Below, piece after piece: positions 53,619 to 63,548 of a stretch of DNA of 64,000 nt. Within the stretch, counting starts at the first letter, position 1; every line of letters begins with the position of its first letter. A program made the position numbers and the translations under genes. This DNA is from Chitinophaga fulva (GTDB taxonomy: Bacteria > Bacteroidota > Bacteroidia > Chitinophagales > Chitinophagaceae). The stretch covers positions 2,046,001-2,110,000 of the forward strand of contig NZ_JABBGC010000001.1 of assembly GCF_012927205.1 (NCBI RefSeq), read 5' to 3'. The notes under the pieces were generated by a model. It saw only the letters and a list, made by a program, of their open reading frames with translations. It had not been told where the DNA came from and did not search any database.

Positions 53619-55061
53619 TTACCACCCTTTATTGTTTGGTTTTATATTTGGATTGCTCAATATCTCTGACTGTGGGATGGGCAGGTAATAATATAGGGCA
53701 GAAGGTAACAGGTCGGTCTGTGTATCTCCCTGTTGCAGGTCAGCCTCGTCCCTTTGTACCGGCAGTCCCAGCCTTTTCAGATCATAATAACGATGTCCTT
53801 CAAAAGGCAGCTCCCTGAATCTTTCCAGCAGAATGGCCTTGAGCAGCTGTTGAGCATTATTCAGGACCGGAGCTTCATATCCCTGTATACGGGCATGGCC
53901 GATGCTATTCAGGTCTGCTGCGGCCTCCGGCAGTTTGCCAAGGTGCATATTGGCCTCTGCGCGAATGAGGTACATCTCCGATACCCGGAATACTTTCACA
54001 TCATTACGGTTTTCGGCTCCTTCTTCCCCTGCATATTTCCGGACCACATCGGCGAGCTGGCCGTCAGCGGCCAGGGCCGGGTCCTGGTCGAAATAGCTGC
54101 TGTAGCGGATATCATTGTCTTTGTCGTAAGCCTTTAACAGTTTTTGTGAGGGCGCAAAGTAAACGATGCCGATGGACGGGTTTTTCCAGATATCGCCGGG
54201 ACGCAGCGTGCTCAGGTTGGTCCGTTTCAGTTTAAAGATCACTTCGGTATTGCTTTTATCAGTCCAGATGGCGGGGAATTCCTCCCGGCTGGCCAGCGTC
54301 AGTTTACCTATGGCGCGGGTAGCGTTTTCGGCGGCCGCGGTCCAGTTGCCGGTGTATAAGGCCACCCTCGCCTGTAGGGCATATATGGCCTGTGTATGCA
54401 TACGGGTAACGTCGTCGGATATACGATCGCCTGAAATAATGAGCGCTGCTTCCAGGTCGCTTTGCAGCTGCCGGAAAAAGTCGGCAGCTGCCGGACGGGT
54501 AGGTTTGTTGTTGATATCGGCACTGGTCACATAAGGCACGGCAGGGGCATCGGGTTGGTATACACCGGCATAACTGTAATTGCGGTACAACTCAAAGTGC
54601 TCAAAAGCGCGGATGGCCAGCAATTCCCCACGCAGCTGCTGCTTTTGCTGCTCTTCCGTGGCGTTGTTAACGGGCACACGGTCTATTCCTTCAAGGATAC
54701 GGTTAGCGCGATTGATGACCTGATAGGCATTGGTCCATGGTATGGAAATTTCTGCGTCCCCACCGGAAAAAGCCCATCTGAACAGGTTTTGGGCCGATCC
54801 GTTCACACCGGCATTTTTTAACCCGATACGGCATTCGTCTGCCATCACGGAACCAATACGCAGGGTGTGTTCCGGTTCCCATCCGGCGTAAACGCCGAGC
54901 ACGGCGCGGTTCACGGTGGAAAGAGATTTGAATATGTCTTCCCCATCTACCTGGTCGGTGGGTTTTACATCCAGCATATGATTGCAGGAAGTGCTGTAAA
55001 CGGAGAGGGCGGCGGCGCAGCAAACGACTGCTATATGTTTGATGATACGGTTCATGGTCAT
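53619..55061 (-). CDS. SusD/RagB family outer-membrane nutrient-binding lipoprotein
   Basis: 480 residues; lipoprotein signal with Cys26 (STSC). SusD-like N-domain (LDVKPTDQVDGEDIFKSLSTVNRAVLGVYAGW, INRANRILEGIDRV, LRGELLAIRAFEHFELYRNYSYAGV) and RagB C-domain (VFRVSEMYLIRAEANMHLGKLPEAAADLNSI, ILLERFRELPFEGHRYYDLKRLG, YYYLPIPQSEILSNPNIKPN). Surface-exposed lid on the SusC transporter encoded 6 bp upstream. The ligand cannot be read; no glycoside hydrolase is nearby. Confidence 0.95.
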   Translation of the reverse strand: MTMNRIIKHIAVVCCAAALSVYSTSCNHMLDVKPTDQVDGEDIFKSLSTVNRAVLGVYAGWEPEHTLRIGSVMADECRIGLKNAGVNGSAQNLFRWAFSGGDAEISIPWTNAYQVINRANRILEGIDRVPVNNATEEQQKQQLRGELLAIRAFEHFELYRNYSYAGVYQPDAPAVPYVTSADINNKPTRPAAADFFRQLQSDLEAALIISGDRISDDVTRMHTQAIYALQARVALYTGNWTAAAENATRAIGKLTLASREEFPAIWTDKSNTEVIFKLKRTNLSTLRPGDIWKNPSIGIVYFAPSQKLLKAYDKDNDIRYSSYFDQDPALAADGQLADVVRKYAGEEGAENRNDVKVFRVSEMYLIRAEANMHLGKLPEAAADLNSIGHARIQGYEAPVLNNAQQLLKAILLERFRELPFEGHRYYDLKRLGLPVQRDEADLQQGDTQTDLLPSALYYYLPIPQSEILSNPNIKPNNKGW

Positions 55062-55067
55062 GAGAAT

Positions 55068-58000
55068 TTAGAAGGTGACGTTAATACCACCGGTAATGGT
55101 GCGTGGCATCGGGTATTCGTATTGTGCAATGTCGTTGGCGTCTTCCGGATCGAAGCCGCGCCATTTCATGATAGACAGCAGGTTCTGACCACTGGCAAAT
55201 ACTTTCACATTACGGATGGCGCCGGACATACGCACTGGTACAGGGATATTATAGCCCAGCGTGATATTGCGCAGCTTCACATAGTCGGCGCTGGTGACAT
55301 CGCGGGAAGTGAAGTAGGTGGCATATTGCGCGCCAGGGTATTGACTGATGTCACCGGGCTTCTGCCAGATGTTGAGCATGTCTTTCGACTGGCTGTACTG
55401 GCGGTAGTTCGGGCTGCCGGAATGTGCGTACAGATCAGGATAGTTCAGGCGGGACATGCCGTGGATAAAGCTGACAAGCATAGACAAATCGAAACGTTTG
55501 TAGCGGATGCTCACGGTAGCGCCACCAATCAGCGGCGGATCATAGACGGCTTTCAGCGGTACGGCATCGTCAGGATTGTAGGTGTTGGTTTCTTTACCTG
55601 CTTTGTCGAGATAGATGGGTGCGCCGGTTTGCGGATCTACGCCTTTCCAGCGTACGGCATAGAAGCTGCCGAGTGGCCGGCCAACAATATTCATGGTGGC
55701 TTCGTCGGCAAAGATCTGCTCTTCTCCGCCAAGGCTCAGGATGTTGTTTTTGTTGTAAGCGAGGTTCACGCCCAGGGTGAGGGAGAAGTCCCTGTTTTTG
55801 ATGGCGTCGCCTTCCAGCATCAGTTCTACGCCACGGTTACGGACCTTGCCGGCATTGGCGGCGATGGTAGGAAAACCAGTGGTATGGGAAAGATTACGAT
55901 TGACAAACAACCCTTCGGTGACGCGGTTGTACAGGTCTATTTCACCACGCAGGCGGTTGTGGAAGAAACCGAATTCCAGCCCTACGTCGCCGATACGGTT
56001 CATTTCCCAGTTGTAGGCAGGGTTGCCGGGCGTCATGGGGACCAGCGTTTTGTTGCCGTTGTAATCAGCGGGATTGTACAGCGTTCTGAATCCGTAGTCG
56101 CTGGTGAAGCCACCGGCATTGCCGGTGAGGCCATAGCTGGCGCGCAGGCGCAGCGTGCTAAAGGCCTGCTGGTCTTTCAGAAAATCTTCTGCCAGTATGT
56201 TCCAGTTACCGCCAATAGCGTAAAAGAATTTGTAGCGGTTGGTAGCTGGTACCTGTGAGGAGCCATCACGGCGCAGGCTGGCGGAAAACGTATATTTGTC
56301 GCCGTAGGAATAACGGAACAACGCGATCTGCGATATCAGCAACCGGTTAGGTGTTGTTTGGCCGCTTACTACCGGAATGAAGTTGTTGTCAGGTGTGCCG
56401 GGTGTAATGCCACTGGGCGTGCCAGGCAGCTCTGGTACAAGGCCATAGCCGGTGAACCCGAAACCATTGCCTTTTATTTTATTGATTTCGGATAACAGGT
56501 TGGCTTCTATTTCATGGTCCTTTCCCCACTGTTTATTATATCGTACACCACCAGTGGCCACCAGCCCCAGCCTGTTGGCCAGTCCCCGCTGATAGGAGCC
56601 CTGGTTGCCGTTGCTCACTAGTTTACCGTACCACGAATCGGGGTTCATATAGTTGGTGGTGTTGTTCTGCTGGAAGTCCATGCCCACGGTACCGGTCAAC
56701 TGAAAGTCTTTTGTCAGCTCCACTGTTTCATTCAGTGACAGCACTGCTTTTATCTGGTTGTCTTTTTTCAGGCTGTTGGCGTATGCGTCCAGCGCATTGG
56801 CGCCATAGCGGCCGGGCCCGGGTTTACCATAAGGTGATTCATAAGGCAATGCATAATACAGCGCCGCTATGGGATTTTTTTCGGTGATACCGCCGCCGCC
56901 AACAGCTGCACCGCCTTCTTCGGCCACGCCTTCATCCTGTATGTATTTGATGGTGGCGGTAGAGATGCCCATATTGAGCGTGGTTTTAAACCTGCCGCTG
57001 CGGTTTTGTACATTGGCGCGCAGGCTGTAACGTTCCATGCCGGAGTTGAGCGCAATACCTTCCTGGTTAAAATAACCACCAGAGAGATAGAAAGTTGTTT
57101 TTTCGTTGCCGCCGGAAACATTCAGGCTGTGCGTTTGTATACGGCCCTGGCGCAGCAGGTGTTTGCGCCAGTCGGTGTTGATTTGCCGGAGGCTGTCGAG
57201 GTATTGATTGCCGAACGTATAGTCTTCTGCAGTTTTGGGTACTGAGATGCCGTTCACCAGTTTGTTGGGGTTGTTGCGGGAATAAGCCCATCCCGGCAGG
57301 GTGGGGTCTTGCAGTATTTCTTCAAATTGCAGGCGCTGATCAGTGTTCATCATGTCCCATTTGCTACTGTTGAGGCCTGACACACCAAACTGGCCGCGGT
57401 AGTTCACCCGTACTTTCCCGTCTTCCCATGCCTTTCCTTTTTTGGTGGTGATAACGATCACGCCATTGGCGGCGCGGGAGCCGTATTGCGCGGTGGCGGC
57501 AGCATCTTTAAGCACATGGATGGTTTCAAAGTCTTCCGGGTTGAGTGCTGCAAATGAGTTGTTCGCTACCGGTACGCCATCTACTACATACAGCGGGTTC
57601 ACATCGCCGTTGATGGAACCGAGGCCACGGATGGAGACGCGGCCGGCTTCTCCCGGCTGACCGGTTGGTGTGCCTACATACAGACCGGGAGCACGTCCCT
57701 GCAGCATCACATCGAACGATGCTACCGGTGCCTGGGTGGTAACGGCCGTAGGCAGGCTGGTAACGGCGCCGGTTGTACGGGATTTGCTTTGCTGCGTATA
57801 GCCGGTGATGACCACACTGTTGAGCGACTGTGCTACAGCAGAAAGGAATGCGTTTAATTCATCATTGCCCGGAATTGTTTTAATGGATAAGTCACTGTAA
57901 CCTATATACGAAAATCGCAGCGTGTTCTTTCCGTTAGGTAATACGATATTGTAATGGCCGTTAGCGTCGGTAACTACGCCGGTGGCAGTACCTGGCACCG

Positions 58001-58133
58001 CCACCGTAACACCGATCAAAGGTTGCTGCGTCAGTGAATCGGTAACAGTTCCCCGGATAGTCCGTTGCTGTGCTATGCCGGCAAGTGATACGGCCAGCAA
58101 TGCTACAAACAGGAGAATAGATTTGATGTGCAT
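55068..58133 (-). CDS. SusC/RagA family TonB-linked outer-membrane transporter
   Basis: 1021 residues. Signal (FVALLAVSLAGIAQ). CarboxypepD_reg-like domain about 24-110 (IRGTVTDSLTQQPLIGVTVAVPGTATGVVTDANG). SusC signature segment VVITGYTQQSKSRTTGAVTSL, plug with GVPVANNSFAALNPEDFETIHVLKDAAATAQYGSRAANGVIVITTKKG, and a large barrel ending ITGGINVTF. Pairs with SusD as a pedal-bin transporter for an unknown oligomer. Preceded by a response regulator gene 122 bp upstream on the same strand. Confidence 0.95.
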   Translation of the reverse strand: MHIKSILLFVALLAVSLAGIAQQRTIRGTVTDSLTQQPLIGVTVAVPGTATGVVTDANGHYNIVLPNGKNTLRFSYIGYSDLSIKTIPGNDELNAFLSAVAQSLNSVVITGYTQQSKSRTTGAVTSLPTAVTTQAPVASFDVMLQGRAPGLYVGTPTGQPGEAGRVSIRGLGSINGDVNPLYVVDGVPVANNSFAALNPEDFETIHVLKDAAATAQYGSRAANGVIVITTKKGKAWEDGKVRVNYRGQFGVSGLNSSKWDMMNTDQRLQFEEILQDPTLPGWAYSRNNPNKLVNGISVPKTAEDYTFGNQYLDSLRQINTDWRKHLLRQGRIQTHSLNVSGGNEKTTFYLSGGYFNQEGIALNSGMERYSLRANVQNRSGRFKTTLNMGISTATIKYIQDEGVAEEGGAAVGGGGITEKNPIAALYYALPYESPYGKPGPGRYGANALDAYANSLKKDNQIKAVLSLNETVELTKDFQLTGTVGMDFQQNNTTNYMNPDSWYGKLVSNGNQGSYQRGLANRLGLVATGGVRYNKQWGKDHEIEANLLSEINKIKGNGFGFTGYGLVPELPGTPSGITPGTPDNNFIPVVSGQTTPNRLLISQIALFRYSYGDKYTFSASLRRDGSSQVPATNRYKFFYAIGGNWNILAEDFLKDQQAFSTLRLRASYGLTGNAGGFTSDYGFRTLYNPADYNGNKTLVPMTPGNPAYNWEMNRIGDVGLEFGFFHNRLRGEIDLYNRVTEGLFVNRNLSHTTGFPTIAANAGKVRNRGVELMLEGDAIKNRDFSLTLGVNLAYNKNNILSLGGEEQIFADEATMNIVGRPLGSFYAVRWKGVDPQTGAPIYLDKAGKETNTYNPDDAVPLKAVYDPPLIGGATVSIRYKRFDLSMLVSFIHGMSRLNYPDLYAHSGSPNYRQYSQSKDMLNIWQKPGDISQYPGAQYATYFTSRDVTSADYVKLRNITLGYNIPVPVRMSGAIRNVKVFASGQNLLSIMKWRGFDPEDANDIAQYEYPMPRTITGGINVTF

Positions 58134-58255
58134 AATCAGTTGTGTAATGAATAAATGAATAGGCTGTTGAATACGGGTGCAAAGCTAGTGGCAGTGTATT
58201 AGAGCGGAATTAAGAGAGGGCGGGCAACTGTTAGAAGGCAATTAGAAATTACGCA

Positions 58256-58939
58256 TTACGAATTCGTAATTTCTCTCAGTACATATCCGACACCGATAAC
58301 GGTATGAATGAGCGGTTGGCTGAAACCTTTGTCCACCTTGGAACGCAGGTAGTTGATGTATACATCTATCAGGTTAGTGCCCCTGTTGAAATCGATGCCC
58401 CACACGGTTTCGGCCATATAGGCGCGGGATAGCACCTTGTTTTTGTTAGTGATAAGCACTTCCAGCAGCGCATACTCTTTTATCGTAAGGAGAATTTCCT
58501 TGCCATCCCTGAAAACGGTGCGGTTATAACAATTCATTTCCAGGTCGGCCACGCGGTATATGGCGGCAGGCGCACTGGTCTGCGCACGGCGGTGCAGCGC
58601 CTGGATGCGGGCGAGCAGCTCCTCGAAATGGAAAGGTTTGGGCATGTAGTCGTCTGCTCCGCTTTCAAAGCCCTGTACTTTATCTCTCACCGTTCCTAAT
58701 GCGGTTAACATCAGTACAGGCAGGCCTTTTTTCATGGATTTGATGCGGCGGCAAACTTCCAGCCCATGAAGGGAGGGCAACAGCCGGTCCAGTATCACCA
58801 GGTCGTAATCATATTGTAGGGCCACATGGCAGCCGTCTTGTCCGTCATATGCTACTGTAACCGTATGTTGATGTGCTTCCAGTCCTTTTCTGATAAATGC
58901 TGCTACGCTGGGTTCGTCTTCTATCAATAAGATGTTCAT
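58256..58939 (-). CDS. OmpR/PhoB-family response regulator without adjacent kinase
   Basis: 227 residues: receiver with D51 (ILDRLLPSLHG; Arg instead of the more usual Val/Met after the Asp), K101 (DDYMPKPF), and a winged helix (ILLTIKEYALLEVLITNKNKVLSR, GTNLIDVYINYLRSKVDKG). Similar in layout to the regulator at 50236. No histidine kinase gene is next to it; it sits directly upstream of SusC/SusD on the same strand, so these may be its target. Confidence 0.93.
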   Translation of the reverse strand: MNILLIEDEPSVAAFIRKGLEAHQHTVTVAYDGQDGCHVALQYDYDLVILDRLLPSLHGLEVCRRIKSMKKGLPVLMLTALGTVRDKVQGFESGADDYMPKPFHFEELLARIQALHRRAQTSAPAAIYRVADLEMNCYNRTVFRDGKEILLTIKEYALLEVLITNKNKVLSRAYMAETVWGIDFNRGTNLIDVYINYLRSKVDKGFSQPLIHTVIGVGYVLREITNS

Positions 58940-59117
58940 AATTGTAAGGTGAGGCTAAATTAAGCCACCACACTTATTCTCCGTGTTGCATTAAAATATT
59001 CTAATACGCCATGCATCGTTTTTAATCAAAAAGGCCTGTTAATTTTACATTATCGGGTAGGGGGAGTTATTTTTTTTAATGTCTTATCAATAGACATCTT
59101 TTATTTTTGCGATTTTT

Positions 59118-59855
59118 ATGACGAATTGGAAGACCTTGCTACCAGCAGTATTGACTACGTTTGTTTTTGTTTCCTGTGAGGAAGACAAAAGCAGACCGGC
59201 TACTCAACAGGCCCTGCTGATGGCAGTAAACGCGGCGCCGCAGGCCGGCCCCGTGAGTGTGGTGTATAACGACAGAAGAAGGGTGAACAAATTATCCTAT
59301 GGTAGTTACAGCAGCCGGTATGGCAGCGCCTACCGCAGTGTTACCACAGAGGATACCGACGACCTGATGGTGGAAACGGCAGATGGAAAAGTAGTCATTG
59401 CCGACAGCCTGCGTATAGAGCACGGAAAAAAATACTCCCTGTTTATTTATGATACCCTTCGGGGAAGCCCGTCAAGGCTCAATTATACCCTTGTGCCGGA
59501 TGACATTCCTGCCCCTGCCGCAGGCAGCGCACAGGTGCGTTTCCTGCATCTTTCCGCAGATGCGGCGCCGGTTGTGGTGGACCTGTTCATGGCAACAGAC
59601 AGCATCCGGCTCACCGGCGCGGCGGTGCCTTACCTGGCCTCTCAGCGCAACCCCGCTGCGGTAGCAGCTTTCAGAGCTGTAAAAGGAGGCGTGTACCAGG
59701 TAAAAGTGAAACAGTGGAGAAACGAATCACTGGAAACCCTGTTGGACATCCCCCGGGTAAAACTCAATGAGAGAGGTGTTTTCACCCTCTATCTGCAAGG
59801 CCTCGTGAAAGGGCAACCTCCTTACGCGCTGGCCCTTGGACAGGTCCGCCACTGA
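59118..59855 (+). CDS. DUF4397 domain lipoprotein
   Basis: 245 residues; lipobox ending FVSC at Cys20, followed by EED, an acidic pattern seen in surface lipoprotein export signals of Bacteroidota. Two DUF4397-like beta units: about 35-115 (LLMAVNAAPQAGPVSVVYNDRR, KKYSLFIYDTL) and about 138-230 (AQVRFLHLSADAAPVVVDLFMATDSI, VYQVKVKQW, FTLYLQGL). Function unknown. A TATTTTTG box (59102-59109) lies directly before the start. Confidence 0.85.
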   Translation: MTNWKTLLPAVLTTFVFVSCEEDKSRPATQQALLMAVNAAPQAGPVSVVYNDRRRVNKLSYGSYSSRYGSAYRSVTTEDTDDLMVETADGKVVIADSLRIEHGKKYSLFIYDTLRGSPSRLNYTLVPDDIPAPAAGSAQVRFLHLSADAAPVVVDLFMATDSIRLTGAAVPYLASQRNPAAVAAFRAVKGGVYQVKVKQWRNESLETLLDIPRVKLNERGVFTLYLQGLVKGQPPYALALGQVRH

Positions 59856-59860
59856 TCATA

Positions 59861-60706
59861 TTATTCCTGCATACTGCTTTGCCAGGTGAACCAACGGGTG
59901 TGGCTAAACAGCCATTCGGGCAATAGGTCGGTAGTATATAACTCACTGTATATCTCGTGTTGCAGCTGATCTATCTCCCAGGCCCGCAGCTGGCGGCCTT
60001 GCAGGGTACGGATTAATATAGAATCTGTACGGTAAGGATTTTCTGTATCGGCATTACCATGGACCACCCATAATGGCGTAGCCTCCAGCGCTGGCAGATG
60101 ATCGAAATCGGGGACGCCGGAAATGGCCACACCGGCGGCGAAAAGGTCGGGCCGCAAACCAATGCTGTTGATAACGCTCGAAGCTCCCATAGAGAAACCA
60201 ATCACATATATGCGTCTGCCATCTACCGGCAGCACTTTCTTCAAAGAATCCACCAGGGCCAGTACCGTATTGGTATTGGGCCCCGGCTCAGATACCAGCG
60301 TGTGCCGGCTGCTGTCCATAACGTAGTTGGAAGAGCGCTCGGGAAACTGCGGCGCCACTACAAATGCCGGATAATTCCGACGGATACGGGGCTGCGCCCA
60401 TAATTTGGCGAGAAGGCCCAGCTGACTGTTATTGTCGGTACCTACCGCTCCGGAGCCATGCAGCACCAATACCAGCGGGTAACGTTTATGCTTCTGTAAA
60501 GACTGGGGCTTCATCAGGCGATAGCAGACTGTCCGGAATGACAAGGCCTCAAAAGGACGTGGGTCCATCTCCCGGAGGACATTTTTAATACTGTCGGCTT
60601 TGCCTTTGTCTGGCATGGTACGGATGAGGGAATAACCTGTGGGCTTTTGTGCGTTGGCCATCCATGATGACAGCCCGCATAAGCAAAGGAACAATAGCTT
60701 TTTCAT
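59861..60706 (-). CDS. Exported alpha/beta-hydrolase esterase
   Basis: 281 residues; signal peptide (LCLCGLSSWMANAQ). YPLVLVLHGSGAVGTDN (oxyanion His-Gly), nucleophile motif GFSMGASS with S172, WVVHGNADTENP (acid residue), and QLQHEIYSE (likely His). Close in layout to feruloyl/acetyl-xylan-type and PHB-depolymerase-like esterases (CYRLMKPQS...HKRYPLV start). Substrate unknown. Convergent with the DUF4397 gene, stops 5 bp apart. Confidence 0.8.
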   Translation of the reverse strand: MKKLLFLCLCGLSSWMANAQKPTGYSLIRTMPDKGKADSIKNVLREMDPRPFEALSFRTVCYRLMKPQSLQKHKRYPLVLVLHGSGAVGTDNNSQLGLLAKLWAQPRIRRNYPAFVVAPQFPERSSNYVMDSSRHTLVSEPGPNTNTVLALVDSLKKVLPVDGRRIYVIGFSMGASSVINSIGLRPDLFAAGVAISGVPDFDHLPALEATPLWVVHGNADTENPYRTDSILIRTLQGRQLRAWEIDQLQHEIYSELYTTDLLPEWLFSHTRWFTWQSSMQE

Positions 60707-60843
60707 ACAAAGGGGCTACTACCATAAGTTGTACCAATCTTTCGTTACATCCGGAAAAAATGGGACCAATTTATCTTGAAGTATGTGAAGAGCGCGATTA
60801 GTAGCAGCGGATGAGGTAACTTTCATTAAACAAAAACTGCATC

Positions 60844-61662
60844 ATGATGAAAGTGCTGATCTGTTGTTGTCTGCTCCTGCTGACAAGCCTGGCCCCGGCT
60901 GTTGCCTGTTCTATTTTGTATTATATAGATGCTAAAACCGGAAAGATTTATGCTGTCAACAACGAAGATTACTGGTTTGATGTATCCCCGTATATCCGTA
61001 TCCTTCCACATGAAGACGATAGGCTGGCGAGACTATGGTATGGGTGGGGAAAACATGCACAGGGAGGGGTCAATGAGGCGGGATTGTTCTTTGATGGCGC
61101 AGTTACGCCTGAAGAAGCCCGCATCAAAGGGTATCATAATCCTGTAGGCAATCTGGGAGATGAAATATTGGCGCGATGCCATACAGTGGAAGATGCATTG
61201 GCATTGTTGGAAGAAAAAAAGGTAGCACTGACAGATGGGCATTTGTTGTTTGGCGATCGTTCAGGACATGCTACCGTTGTGGAATGGGTCAATGGTAAGC
61301 GGAATCTGGTCAATATTCAAAACAATGTGCTGATGGCCACCAATTTCTTGCTGACCGATAAAGAAAAAGGCAATTATCCCTGCCCCCGTTATGCAGCCAT
61401 GGAAGCGGCAGTAAAGCAGTTGGAGGCTGGCAATGCCCCGGTAGGATTGAAGGAAGTGGGCAATATTGCAGCAAAGGCAGTACAGCCCATGGCCGTTGTT
61501 GGGCCGCAACAAAAAGCGTATGGTACGCTCTATACAAGCTTCATTAATATTACCGATATGGAATTTGTATTGGTATATAAACTGGATAATACCAAACAGA
61601 CAAAGCTGGACTTAAAGGCTGAATTTGCAAAGCCACGGTCGCAGACGATCTGGCTGCGCTAA
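60844..61662 (+). CDS. Exported Ntn-type linear amide C-N hydrolase (choloylglycine hydrolase/penicillin acylase-like)
   Basis: 272 residues. The signal ends ...APAVA, placing Cys22 (ACSILYY) at the mature N-terminus as nucleophile, as in the Ntn superfamily. Supporting blocks are YAVNNEDYWF, HAQGGVNEAGLFFDG and LLFGDRSGHATVVEW. It is shorter than bile salt hydrolases (about 320 residues) and lacks features that would define the substrate. Convergent with the flavin monooxygenase gene (2 bp between stops). Confidence 0.75.
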   Translation: MMKVLICCCLLLLTSLAPAVACSILYYIDAKTGKIYAVNNEDYWFDVSPYIRILPHEDDRLARLWYGWGKHAQGGVNEAGLFFDGAVTPEEARIKGYHNPVGNLGDEILARCHTVEDALALLEEKKVALTDGHLLFGDRSGHATVVEWVNGKRNLVNIQNNVLMATNFLLTDKEKGNYPCPRYAAMEAAVKQLEAGNAPVGLKEVGNIAAKAVQPMAVVGPQQKAYGTLYTSFINITDMEFVLVYKLDNTKQTKLDLKAEFAKPRSQTIWLR

Positions 61663-61664
61663 TT

Positions 61665-62708
61665 TCATTGGAGATAAGCAATTACTTCTTCCGCTGTTTT
61701 CCGGGCTGTTCTGCCTACGCCGATCAGGGTAGCCGAGGCGAAGCCGGTCCATTGTCCGTAACCTACCAGCCATAGTCCTGGCATATCTGTGGCCGCGGTG
61801 CCACGGGTGTTGATTTTACCGTTGGCCTGCATAATACCCAGTGGCAGCAGATGTGCCAGTGCAGGCCGGAAGCCGGTACAGAAGATAACGGTATCGACGG
61901 TTTCTTTTTGTCCGTTCTCCCAGGCAATACCGTCTTCATAAAAATAATCGAAGGCAGGCAGGTAATGTTGATAGACACCGCTGTCCCTCGCTGCTTTCAC
62001 CGGGGGCACCATGACGATCTGGCCAAGGGAAGGCCGCTGAAAGTCCCTGCCCTGTTGCATGGCTTCATACTGCATGGTAGCGGCGTCGAAGAGGTATTTA
62101 CCGTCAATATCGTCTGGAAGGAAAGTGGGCGGCTGCCGTGTAATCCACAGGGTATCGGCCATGGGCGCCAGGTCTGCCAGTATCTGCGCGCCGGAGTTGC
62201 CTTCCCCGACCACGGCTACACGCTGGTCCCTGAACAGCTCCGGCGACTGGTACGAGGAGGAGTGAAGCAGGGTGCCCCGAAAGCGCTCTTTCCCGGGAAT
62301 ATCCGGTAGGTATGGATTGACGAAACTGCCGGTGGCGCTGATGACTGCGCGGGCATGGTAGGTGCCGGCGGTGGTATCTAACTGGTAGCCGTTAGCCTGT
62401 TTTTCCACCCGCAACACTTTTACGGGCCTTTGTACCGGGAACTGATAACGGCGCTCATATTCCTGCAGATACCGGATCGTTTCATCGCGGGAAGGATAGT
62501 ATTGCTGGCCGCCGGGCATCAGCACACCGGGCAACGAGCTCCATAATGCCGGTGAAAAAAGGGAAAGAGAATGCCATCCATGTTGCCAGGAGCCTCCCGG
62601 ACGCGCTTCTCCGTCAAGCAGGAGATAACGCAGGGAGGTGCGCCGGAGATAATAAGCTACTGCCAATGCACTTTGACCGCCACCAATGATAATTACATCA
62701 TATTCCAT
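61665..62708 (-). CDS. FAD/NAD(P)-dependent monooxygenase (CzcO/ArsO-like)
   Basis: 347 residues. FAD site VIIIGGGQSALAVAYYLRR...LLLD, then PGGSWQHGWHSLSLFSP. NAD(P) site RVAVVGEGNSGAQILADLA and ISATGSFVNPYLPDIPG. The terminal block VDTVIFCTGFRPALAHLLPL...GLWLVGYG is typical of flavin-containing monooxygenase-like proteins of the ArsO/CzcO group. No arsenic genes are nearby, so the substrate is open. Confidence 0.85.
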   Translation of the reverse strand: MEYDVIIIGGGQSALAVAYYLRRTSLRYLLLDGEARPGGSWQHGWHSLSLFSPALWSSLPGVLMPGGQQYYPSRDETIRYLQEYERRYQFPVQRPVKVLRVEKQANGYQLDTTAGTYHARAVISATGSFVNPYLPDIPGKERFRGTLLHSSSYQSPELFRDQRVAVVGEGNSGAQILADLAPMADTLWITRQPPTFLPDDIDGKYLFDAATMQYEAMQQGRDFQRPSLGQIVMVPPVKAARDSGVYQHYLPAFDYFYEDGIAWENGQKETVDTVIFCTGFRPALAHLLPLGIMQANGKINTRGTAATDMPGLWLVGYGQWTGFASATLIGVGRTARKTAEEVIAYLQ

Positions 62709-62880
62709 GTATGTAGTTTACGATAATATGCCCAGCCAGCCAAACAGGGTATTTCTTTTTTCAAAAAACAGGATTATATTCGGTATCACGATGTGCCGAC
62801 CATACAGCAGATGTTGTAACATATATACAGGGAAAGCCTGTCCTGTTAAGAAAATTAATATCCACGTAATATTGAACGAT

Positions 62881-62888
62881 TACTTTTG
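62881..62888 (+). promoter_or_regulatory. Candidate promoter (-7 element TACTTTTG) of the sigma factor gene
   Basis: Exact TAnnTTTG match 23 bp upstream of the ATG at 62912; the -33 element is unclear. Confidence 0.4.
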
Positions 62889-62911
62889 TTGAGACTGTTA
62901 TATTTCCTTTT

Positions 62912-63502
62912 ATGACCGTGCATAAACCAATCAATTCCTGTAAAGTCGGCGCTGTGGCGGATTTTGAGCAATCTGTGGGTGTTTACTGGAACAAGCTGCT
63001 GGCCATTGCTGTGGCCAAAACCAATGCACACGACGCGTTTGATATTGTGCAGGATGTTTTTCTTTCCCTGTGGGAGAAATGGGAAACTGCTCCTAAAGAT
63101 GAAGGTCTTGAGTATTATCTTTTGCATGCCCTTAAGCTCCGTATATTTAAGTATTACCGTACAGCAGGCCGTTATCAGGCACATCTTAAACAGCTGGAAA
63201 CATTATTAAATGATTCGCTGGAAACGCCGGGCACTTTTGCCCAGGAAGAACTGTACGGGTTGCAGGAAGCCATTCTCAATGAGGCACTGGACACTTTATC
63301 ACCCAGCCAGCAACAGCTGATGACCTTACGGGTGCGTCATCATTATTCCTACCAGCAGATCGCCGGTATGCTCGATATAGATGCGGCGTCCGCCCGTGTG
63401 TTATACTGCCGTGCCCTCAAGCAGGTAAAGACACATATTAAAGCTAATCCTTCGCTGGCAGTCAGTCTGGTATCTGCCTGGATGTTGTTTACAATTTCTT
63501 AA
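62912..63502 (+). CDS. ECF RNA polymerase sigma factor
   Basis: 196 residues. Region 2 about 25-90 (AFDIVQDVFLSLWEKWE, LLHALKLRIFKYYR); region 4 about 128-180 (LDTLSPSQQQLMTLRVRHHYSYQQIAGMLDIDAASARVLYCRALKQVK). The C-terminus is hydrophobic (LAVSLVSAWMLFTIS), unusual for a cytoplasmic sigma factor but seen in some Bacteroidota members. Followed by its likely FecR anti-sigma partner after 46 bp, the normal arrangement for regulating a SusC-type transporter further downstream. Confidence 0.92.
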   Translation: MTVHKPINSCKVGAVADFEQSVGVYWNKLLAIAVAKTNAHDAFDIVQDVFLSLWEKWETAPKDEGLEYYLLHALKLRIFKYYRTAGRYQAHLKQLETLLNDSLETPGTFAQEELYGLQEAILNEALDTLSPSQQQLMTLRVRHHYSYQQIAGMLDIDAASARVLYCRALKQVKTHIKANPSLAVSLVSAWMLFTIS

Positions 63503-63548
63503 CGTTGGCGTAGTTAACATTTCTTTCGCATCGGGTATTCTTTAGTAG

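Noticed and set aside
54867..56258. 463-codon open frame on the plus strand
   Set aside because: Antisense to SusC/SusD, whose protein sequences are unmistakable; no own motifs.
61665..62708. Arsenic detoxification enzyme ArsO
   Set aside because: Sequence fits the wider ArsO/CzcO flavoprotein group, but no arsenic genes are nearby; only the general class is kept.
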